59,068 nt of DNA. It comes from Zetaproteobacteria bacterium. GTDB taxonomy: Bacteria > Pseudomonadota > Zetaproteobacteria > Mariprofundales > Mariprofundaceae. Every line of letters starts with the position of its first letter. Within the stretch, counting starts at the first letter, position 1. The DNA is taken from contig JAJRTX010000029.1 in the NCBI GenBank assembly GCA_021545665.1, forward strand, positions 1 through 59,068. The letters run 5' to 3'. A program made the translations under genes and the position numbers. This document shows positions 53,193-59,068 of the stretch, one piece after another. A model generated the notes under the pieces. That model was not told the origin of the DNA, searched no databases, and saw nothing but the letters and a program-made list of their open reading frames with translations.

Positions 53193-54629
53193 ATGCAAAC
53201 ACATAAACTCAATACATTTTTTGCTTCTTTTGCCATGCTGGCATGGCCGGGAAATATATTTGCATCATCTGCTGCGGTAGCCTCATCCGTGCCGGATCTG
53301 ACGGACCATTTTGTCGGTTACACGGCGCTGGTTCTCTTCGCCATTGCCTACCTGTTTGTGATGCTGGAAGAGTTTACCCATCTACGCAAATCCAAACCTG
53401 TGATTCTGGCTGCCGGCCTCATGTGGATTCTTGTTGCCTGGCAATATGCAAGCATGGGTTATCCGAATCAAGCTGGAATCGCAATCAGACATAATATTCT
53501 CGAATATGCCGAACTTCTCCTGTTCCTTCTGGTAGCCATGACCTATATCAACGCCATGGAAGAGCGTCTGGTGTTTGAAAGGCTGAAATCCTGGTTGATC
53601 AGCAAAGGATTTAGCTACCGCCAGCTATTCTGGATCACCGGCATCCTTGCATTCTTTATCTCACCGGTTGCAGACAACCTGACCACCGCACTGGTGATGT
53701 GTGCTGTAGTCCTCGCTGTGGGGGCGGAGAGCCCTCGTTTTGTCGGCATTAGCTGCGTCAATATTGTTATTGCTGCCAATGCAGGCGGTGCTTTCAGCCC
53801 ATTCGGAGATATCACGACATTGATGGTATGGCAAAAAGGCATTCTAGATTTTTGGACATTTTTTGCTTTATTCATTCCAGCCACGATCAGCTACCTGATA
53901 CCGGCAGCTATCATGAACTTTGCCATACCAAAAAAGATGCCGCCGCCATCTGATCAGCAGATTGAAATGCTCTATGGTGCCAAAGTTATCATAGCACTGT
54001 TTCTGGCCACTATCATCACTGCAGTCTGCTTCCACAACTTCCTGCATCTGCCGCCAATGGTTGGTATGATGACAGGTCTGTCCTATTTACTGTTCTTTGG
54101 TTATTACCTGAAGAAAAAATATCAAAATGGTGATCTGCCATCGCGCAGGCGCAGTGACGACATCAGTTTAAATAGTAACAGCATTATTACCTTCGATGTG
54201 TTTAACAAGATCAAGCAAGCCGAATGGGATACACTGCTTTTTTTCTATGGTGTTATCCTCTGTGTCGGTGCAATCGGCCAGATTGGTTATCTCAGTATCA
54301 TGTCCGAGCTGATGTATCTTCAGATTGGCCCGCTATTCGCTAATACCATGGTTGGCTTCCTATCTGCAATCGTGGACAATATCCCGGTGATGTTCGCCGT
54401 ATTAAGCATGAATCCTGAAATGTCTCAGGGGCACTGGCTACTGGTTACAATGACAGCCGGCATTGGTGGCAGCATGCTCTCTATCGGTTCAGCAGCAGGA
54501 GTGGCATTGATGGGACAGGCAAGAGGGAAATATACCTTCTTTGGACATCTCAAATGGACGCCAGTCATCATGCTGGGTTATGCAGTTGGTATTGCATCGC
54601 ACATGTGGATCAATGCTTCATTGTTCTAG
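53193..54629 (+). CDS. nhaD: Na+/H+ antiporter NhaD
   Basis: 478 residues with about 12 membrane segments. The ion-transporter pattern SPVADNLTTALVMCAVVLAV and the conserved NAGGAFSPFGDITTLMVWQK are diagnostic of NhaD, as is the IVDNIPVMFAVLSM stretch. It exports Na+ in exchange for H+ and is common in marine or haloalkaliphilic bacteria. The AGGGGAA site precedes the ATG. Its stop codon TAG abuts the end of the IS1182-like element. Confidence 0.95.
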   Translation: MQTHKLNTFFASFAMLAWPGNIFASSAAVASSVPDLTDHFVGYTALVLFAIAYLFVMLEEFTHLRKSKPVILAAGLMWILVAWQYASMGYPNQAGIAIRHNILEYAELLLFLLVAMTYINAMEERLVFERLKSWLISKGFSYRQLFWITGILAFFISPVADNLTTALVMCAVVLAVGAESPRFVGISCVNIVIAANAGGAFSPFGDITTLMVWQKGILDFWTFFALFIPATISYLIPAAIMNFAIPKKMPPPSDQQIEMLYGAKVIIALFLATIITAVCFHNFLHLPPMVGMMTGLSYLLFFGYYLKKKYQNGDLPSRRRSDDISLNSNSIITFDVFNKIKQAEWDTLLFFYGVILCVGAIGQIGYLSIMSELMYLQIGPLFANTMVGFLSAIVDNIPVMFAVLSMNPEMSQGHWLLVTMTAGIGGSMLSIGSAAGVALMGQARGKYTFFGHLKWTPVIMLGYAVGIASHMWINASLF

Positions 54630-55327
54630 GAGTCTGTCGGGCTCCACTGTTGACTTGCATTTGGCATAAATTGCTCTGCTTGCTTCGTTGCGCAGCTCAT
54701 TCTTCATACGCTGCACCGGATGGCCGAATATGAAGAGAAAGTAGCCAAGCGGGAAATGGAACCTGTAGTTAAAATGCTGGCTAAACTTCCTGAAGAGCTT
54801 GATGAGGTAGAAACGGTAATCCTTGGCATCACGAATCGCAGTAAGTCGTTTCCCCCGAGCCTCAAATTCTTCGGGAATACTGAAACCATCCGGCAGATCT
54901 GAAACATTCGCCTCATCTGCCAAACGTATCAACTCTTTCACTTCCGATTCAAACTGCTTCTCCAATTTACAGGCATAAGCCCAACTTAATGCCTTATGCT
55001 TGCGTTGCCCGTTCAAGCTTGCGGCTCGAAAATACTCCCGTCGCATAACCATAAAACAGAAGGCTCATCAGCATCTTTGGATGCCATATATCACTACCCC
55101 GGCCTGAGTAGCAATCCACTATCGCTAAGGTATCAAGCTGAGTAATAATATCCGCAACAAAACGGGCAAGATGACTGCCAGGCAACCACTCATCTATCGA
55201 TGGCGGTAATAAGTATGCAGTGCTGCGATCAACTGATATGAATTCTACTGGCATATTATGATACTCTAAAATCAGATATATGTTACATCAATTGACTGAA
55301 CTGAACATCGGAAAGTCCGACAGACTC
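54630..55327 (-). mobile_element. IS1182-family element, internally deleted and rearranged
   Basis: Inverted ends GAGTCTGTCGG (54630-54640) and CCGACAGACTC (55317-55327) bound about 700 bases, against 1.4-1.7 kb for a full element. On the minus strand an intact N-terminus (VDRSTAYLLPPSIDEWLPGS, 55254 down) breaks after SSRKLERATQ at about 55014 and resumes one frame over with KHKALSWAYA, so about 200 bases are lost. A middle piece follows (to about 54800, ending RDAK) and a C-terminal piece with YAKCKSTVEP near 54655. It cannot make a transposase. No target duplication was found. Confidence 0.75.
54631..55254 (-). pseudogene. Broken IS1182-type transposase gene
   Basis: Three recognisable transposase parts (N-terminal, KLEKQFESEVKELIRLADEA middle and NEASRAIYAKCKSTVEP C-terminal) are in order on the minus strand but separated by a frame break at about 55014 and a replaced segment of about 114 bases (54707-54798). 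That segment, read on the plus strand, gives RMAEYEEKVAKRE, which resembles the missing middle of such transposases and suggests a local inversion; this is tentative. Confidence 0.7.
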
Positions 55328-55568
55328 AATTGCCCATACCAAATTATATTATTTTCCGACAGCTCTGCCTGCACACGTTAGAATTTCATACCCATTTCAT
55401 ATTGGAAAAGGCTCTTGATCAAAGTCATGGTGGCGACAGTATCAGTCTGGGACATTTTGATCCCAAGGAGAAATTGGCATTTATGTCTCCTGTCACAGAA
55501 TATGGAGACATGTTTTGGAGTATGCCCCCATGGTACAGGTTCGCAGGGCAGCAAAGGAGTCAAGAATA
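55328..55568 (+). other. Gap before the hybrid kinase: open frame of unknown meaning
   Basis: A frame at 55330-55569 encodes about 79 residues (LGHFDPKEKLAFMSPVTEYG and on) without a start site of its own or a recognisable family. It may be the tail of a gene cut by the IS insertion. No promoter stands out. Confidence 0.3.
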
Positions 55569-58500
55569 GTGGTCACGAGTGAACAGCAGGGAAAAAAGGG
55601 CCTGGTAAAAATTCTTCTGGTTGATGATCAGAGTGTAGTCAGATGTATTTACCGGAAAGCATTGGAACATGCCGGTTTCCAGGTTGTTGAGGCCGTTGAT
55701 TACGAAAGCGCTATCAACCTGTTTGATAATTCTATCGGCTTGGCTCTGGTGGATATCGTACTGGAAGGACAATCCGGCATGGAGATTCTGTCTTATATCC
55801 GCAAGCAGAAACCTCAGTGCCCGGTGATCATGATTTCGGCCCATGCCAATAAAAACAATGCCATCGATGCTTTACACAAGGGGGCGGCAGATTACCTTGA
55901 AAAACCGGTCAATCTGCATGAACTGGTGTGTGTCGTAGAACGCTGGATCTCTTATCGGACTCTACAAGAAGAAAATATATGTTTGCATGAAGAACAGAAG
56001 CTTCTATATGAACTGCATGCAAGCGAGCTGCGTTACCATAATCTTATTGAAACTATTCCAGATGGCGTATTGATTTGCTGCGAGGATAGGATTGTTTACG
56101 CCAATACTGCGGCTGCGAATATTCTGAAAGCAGCAGGTACGGATGAACTTATCGGCAGGAAACTACTGGATCTTGCTGGACCGGAGTACCGGAAATCTAT
56201 AGCTGAACACATGAAACATACCATGCAGGAACAGACATCCCAGTCCAGGCTGGAAGTCAAGCTGCTACAACTTAATGGAGATGGGTTTGATGCTGAACTC
56301 AGTATCACGCATACGGACTGCCTCAATAAAGCTGCCGTACAACTGATGTTTCACGATATTACTCAGCGAAAACAGTCGGCGGAGTTACTCGAAGCAAGTG
56401 AAAAGCGCTATCGCGAGCTGCATGAAAATTCACCCCTGGGATATAACTCGCTGGATGCGGACGGGTGCTTTATCGAATCCAACGCGACATTGTGCTCGAT
56501 GCTTGGTTATGAGCGAGATGAGCTTATAGGCAAATGGTTTGGCGATTTTCTGATGCCGGAATCAGCTGAGAGATTCAGGAATTACTTTCCGACTTTCAAG
56601 GAGGTTGGTAGAGTTTATGCAGTGCCATTTGATTTTATTGTCAAAGACGGGCATGTCTTATCAGTCGAGATGAATGGCTGCATAGGCTATAACGAGCAGG
56701 GGAAATTCAAGCAAACACACTGTGTGGTTCTTGATGTCACTCAGCGGAAACAGGCCGAAGAAGCCTTATCGCAAAGCGAAGAAAGTTTACGCAATCTTGT
56801 CGAGGCAGAGATTAATGCTCTGGTTGTGCACAAAGATTTTCGCTTGGTATATGCCAACCCGGCCGCAAGAAAATTGTTTGAAGCTCCGGAGGGAGTGGCT
56901 GTATCGGATATATCGGTTCTGGATTATGTGCACCCGAATTACAGAAATTTCACCAGACTGAGCACTCGACGGATGTTAAGAACGAATAATAGCCTTGCAC
57001 CTGCTTCAATCCTGATGGTAACACCGAGCGGGCGACAATATAATATTGAAATCACCTCTACACCTATCACTTTTGAGCATCAGCAGGCTGTGCTATCTAT
57101 AATTCGGGATGTCACCGAGCAAAAAAAGGATGAGGAGAAGATTCGCACACTGTCTTCGTCGGTTGAACAGGCCTGCGAAGCCATTGTCATTACAGATAAA
57201 CAGGGAACCATTGATTACATCAACCCTGCCTTTACCCTTATCACCGGTTATTCTGAAGCCGAGGCTATTGGCCAAAACACCAGTTTGCTGAGAAGTGGTG
57301 AACACGGTCAGCATTTTTATGAGGAAATGTGGGACAAACTACACACTGGACATGCCTGGCAGGGCAGAATTATTGATAAGAAAAAGGATGGCAGTCTTTA
57401 TCCGGCAATGCTGACCATTTCACCTATTCTGGATGACTCAGGTGAAATTACCCATTTTGTTGGTATACAGCAGGACCTCACCGCATATGAAGAAATGGAG
57501 GAGAAATTTCATCAGGCCCAAAAAATGGAAGCTGTGGGTACGCTTGTAGGCGGCATTGCTCATGATTTCAATAATATACTGGCAGGTATCACCGGCAATC
57601 TGTACCTGGCAAAAAGTAAGGTCATTGCATTGCCGAATGTAGTACAGAAGCTTGATAATATTCAGGCACTTTCTTTTCGCGCAGCCGACATGATTAAACA
57701 GCTTCTTGCCTTTGCTCGTAAAGATCAACTTATGATGAAACCGATTTCATTCACCTCTTATGTCAAGGAAATCATCGGGTTGGTGCGGGTAAGCGTGCCT
57801 GAAAATATTGGACTCGATCAGTTTATTTGCTCTGACAGTCTACAGGTTTATGGTGATAGCACTCATCTGCATCAAGTTATCATGAACTTAATCAGCAATG
57901 CCCGTGACGCGCTTGAGAGCACCGATAACCCTGTGATTACGATCAGGCTTGAGTCTTTTACAGCTGATACCACTTTTATCAATAAGCATACTGATGCCAA
58001 GGGCAAGTTTTTCGCCCACCTGAGTATTGAGGATAATGGCTGCGGTATACCGAAGGAGTATATCGAACATATTTTTGAGCCATTTTTTACAAGCAAGGAA
58101 CAGGGCAAAGGAACCGGTCTTGGCCTCGCCATGGTATATGGTGCCATGAAGACGCATAGTGCTATACTCGAAGTAGAGAGCGAAAAAGGCTCAGGAACAA
58201 CATTTCATCTCTATATCCCATTGACAAAACAGCGAGGGCGAGCACCCGGCTCCAAACAGCAGAAGATTCTAGAGGGCCGCGATGAGATGATTTTGCTTGT
58301 TGACGATGAGCAGCACATCGTCGAAACAGGATCAGAGGTACTGGAGAAAATTGGTTACCGAGTACTGACAGCGATCAATGGCAGCGAGGCGGTTAATTTA
58401 TATAAAACCCGTTCAGATGAGATTGACCTGATTATTATTGATGTGGTGATGCCGGTTATGGGTGGTGTTGAGGCTGTCAGGTGTTTTCGCGAGATAAACC

Positions 58501-58646
58501 CTCGGGTGAAGGTGATTTTTTCTACGGGTTACGATAAAAACATCACCCTGCCTCAAGGTGTCAACGCTTCAAACGAGACAATTCTCAGCAAACCTTTCTC
58601 AACCGCTACCTTGAGTCGTACAGTGAGAAAATTAATTGATTCCTGA
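55569..58646 (+). CDS. Hybrid sensor histidine kinase: receiver, four PAS, kinase, receiver
   Basis: 1025 residues from the GTG at 55569, chosen because AAAGGAG lies nine bases upstream; an ATG at 55515 would add 18. Order: receiver (about 10-125; VDDQ, phospho-Asp in LALVDIVLEG), four PAS domains (about 155-290, 295-415, 420-535, 545-660), HisKA with GGIAHDFNNIL (about 668), ATPase with NLISNARDAL and GTGLGLAMVYG, and a terminal receiver (about 905-1020). No membrane segment, so it senses in the cytoplasm. Its target is unknown; the output could be a phosphorelay to one of the regulators here. Confidence 0.9.
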   Translation: MVTSEQQGKKGLVKILLVDDQSVVRCIYRKALEHAGFQVVEAVDYESAINLFDNSIGLALVDIVLEGQSGMEILSYIRKQKPQCPVIMISAHANKNNAIDALHKGAADYLEKPVNLHELVCVVERWISYRTLQEENICLHEEQKLLYELHASELRYHNLIETIPDGVLICCEDRIVYANTAAANILKAAGTDELIGRKLLDLAGPEYRKSIAEHMKHTMQEQTSQSRLEVKLLQLNGDGFDAELSITHTDCLNKAAVQLMFHDITQRKQSAELLEASEKRYRELHENSPLGYNSLDADGCFIESNATLCSMLGYERDELIGKWFGDFLMPESAERFRNYFPTFKEVGRVYAVPFDFIVKDGHVLSVEMNGCIGYNEQGKFKQTHCVVLDVTQRKQAEEALSQSEESLRNLVEAEINALVVHKDFRLVYANPAARKLFEAPEGVAVSDISVLDYVHPNYRNFTRLSTRRMLRTNNSLAPASILMVTPSGRQYNIEITSTPITFEHQQAVLSIIRDVTEQKKDEEKIRTLSSSVEQACEAIVITDKQGTIDYINPAFTLITGYSEAEAIGQNTSLLRSGEHGQHFYEEMWDKLHTGHAWQGRIIDKKKDGSLYPAMLTISPILDDSGEITHFVGIQQDLTAYEEMEEKFHQAQKMEAVGTLVGGIAHDFNNILAGITGNLYLAKSKVIALPNVVQKLDNIQALSFRAADMIKQLLAFARKDQLMMKPISFTSYVKEIIGLVRVSVPENIGLDQFICSDSLQVYGDSTHLHQVIMNLISNARDALESTDNPVITIRLESFTADTTFINKHTDAKGKFFAHLSIEDNGCGIPKEYIEHIFEPFFTSKEQGKGTGLGLAMVYGAMKTHSAILEVESEKGSGTTFHLYIPLTKQRGRAPGSKQQKILEGRDEMILLVDDEQHIVETGSEVLEKIGYRVLTAINGSEAVNLYKTRSDEIDLIIIDVVMPVMGGVEAVRCFREINPRVKVIFSTGYDKNITLPQGVNASNETILSKPFSTATLSRTVRKLIDS

Positions 58647-58650
58647 TTCA

Positions 58651-58666
58651 AATCTCTTATGAGATT
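58651..58666 (+). terminator. Hairpin after the hybrid kinase, weak terminator candidate
   Basis: AATCTC-TTAT-GAGATT is a perfect 6-bp stem a few bases past the stop codon. No T-run follows. Confidence 0.3.
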
Positions 58667-58759
58667 GTGGATACATGGAGCGGTATTGGGAAAATGCTGA
58701 GTCAAAATAAATGTGTGTGATGCTGGTGTTGCACATGCTAGGAAGATGCTGATTAATTG

Positions 58760-59068
58760 CTAAAATTCTGAAGTGGCCCCCAAGAATAGGATAATATTGT
58801 AGAAGTTGATGAATCGCAACAGGCTGGTCTGCCTTTGCTTGCGACCTATGAACATCTCCTGCGTATGCCACATATCCATTAATGTTCGGATAACTTGCTC
58901 TGCCTTGCCATTGGTCTGTAGACGATTAATGCGGGTGAACTTCTGCCCAAGATCTTCGGTTTTGCATAAGGCTACAAAAGCATGATTCCCGGTTCCTTTG
59001 TACTCTTTTCCATTGTCTGAATAGCTGTATTTAGTCGTATAGGGGCGTTCTTCCAATACTTGCTGAAG
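58760..59068 (-). pseudogene. IS481-family transposase C-terminal end, decayed and cut by window edge
   Basis: On the minus strand the chain entering from the right edge reads YSYSDNGKEYKGTGNHAF, KFTRINRLQTNGKAEQVIRT (containing the third catalytic residue, Glu, in GKAEQ) and LLRFINFYN, after which the expected end (HYYN...RPH) is replaced by an unrelated tail, so the gene has lost its terminus. The element's right part lies outside the window. No inverted end was identified in 58647-58759. Confidence 0.75.

Noticed and set aside
55330..55569. 79-residue plus-strand frame before the hybrid kinase as a gene
   Set aside because: No start site or family recognised; it is listed only as an unexplained stretch, possibly the tail of a disrupted gene.
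58632..58871. Second minus-strand frame in the IS481 remnant
   Set aside because: It is an alternative reading of the decayed end of the transposase gene and has no independent support.
1..59068. CRISPR arrays, tRNA or rRNA genes, phage integration sites
   Set aside because: No regularly spaced repeats, no tRNA-like cloverleaf and no rRNA stretches were noticed on either strand by reading.

Overview
The window is a large chromosomal flagellar and motility locus of a Gram-negative bacterium with outer-membrane ring genes (FlgH, FlgI, FlgA). Base composition looks moderate. Sigma-54 activators and promoter-like sites, FlhF/FlhG, a PomA/PomB-type stator, FliW with two CsrA copies, and a SPINDLY-type TPR glycosyltransferase cluster suggest a Pseudomonadota lineage with polar flagella. 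A zetaproteobacterium or a deep-branching gamma- or deltaproteobacterium would fit, but no 16S or other taxonomic marker is present, so the assignment is inference.

Layout. 1-140: the end of an IS3-family element running off the left edge. 207-13408 (minus strand): a SPOR-domain protein, a pentapeptide-repeat protein, and the rod/export operon, transcribed as TPR protein, sigma-54 regulator, flgB, flgC, fliE, fliF, fliG, fliH, fliI, fliJ and a MotE-like gene. 13409-13903: remnant of an IS5-family transposase. 13904-17280: a degenerate class III cyclase (minus) facing away from motA-motB (plus), with a sigma-54 site before motA. 17432-18826: a full NtrC/FlrC-type regulator (minus). 19068-28165: fliQ, fliR, flhB, flhA, flhF, flhG, a small membrane protein, fliA, a small acidic ORF, a DUF2802-like protein, a FliK-like protein and a small FlhB-like switch protein. 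28305-38370: flgF, flgG, flgA, flgH, flgI, flgJ, flgM, flgN, flgK, flgL, csrA, fliW, csrA and a double-domain lytic transglycosylase. 38551-43335 (minus): fliT-like, fliS, fliD, flaG and fliC.

43485-53152 is a glycan-decoration island next to flagellin. It holds a TPR-GT41 transferase, a TPR-SGNH protein, a TPR-sulfotransferase, a GT41-methyltransferase fusion and an FkbM methyltransferase. Three of these share related N-terminal TPR modules fused to different catalytic domains. The Ser/Thr-rich middle of FliC is the obvious candidate substrate. After the island come NhaD (Na+/H+ antiporter), a deleted IS1182-type element, a hybrid histidine kinase with four PAS domains, and an IS481-type transposase remnant at the right edge.

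Regulation readable from sequence: sigma-54-type GG-N10-GC motifs before the pentapeptide gene, motA, flgF and the lytic transglycosylase; sigma-28-type promoters before fliC and flgM; FliA, FlgM, FliW and two CsrA proteins encoded in cis. Several sigma-54-like motifs put the predicted transcript start at the start codon of genes without a Shine-Dalgarno sequence, suggesting leaderless messages. Not found in the window: fliL, fliM, fliN, fliO, fliP, flgD, flgE and a full-length fliK, so the flagellar genes are split over at least two loci.
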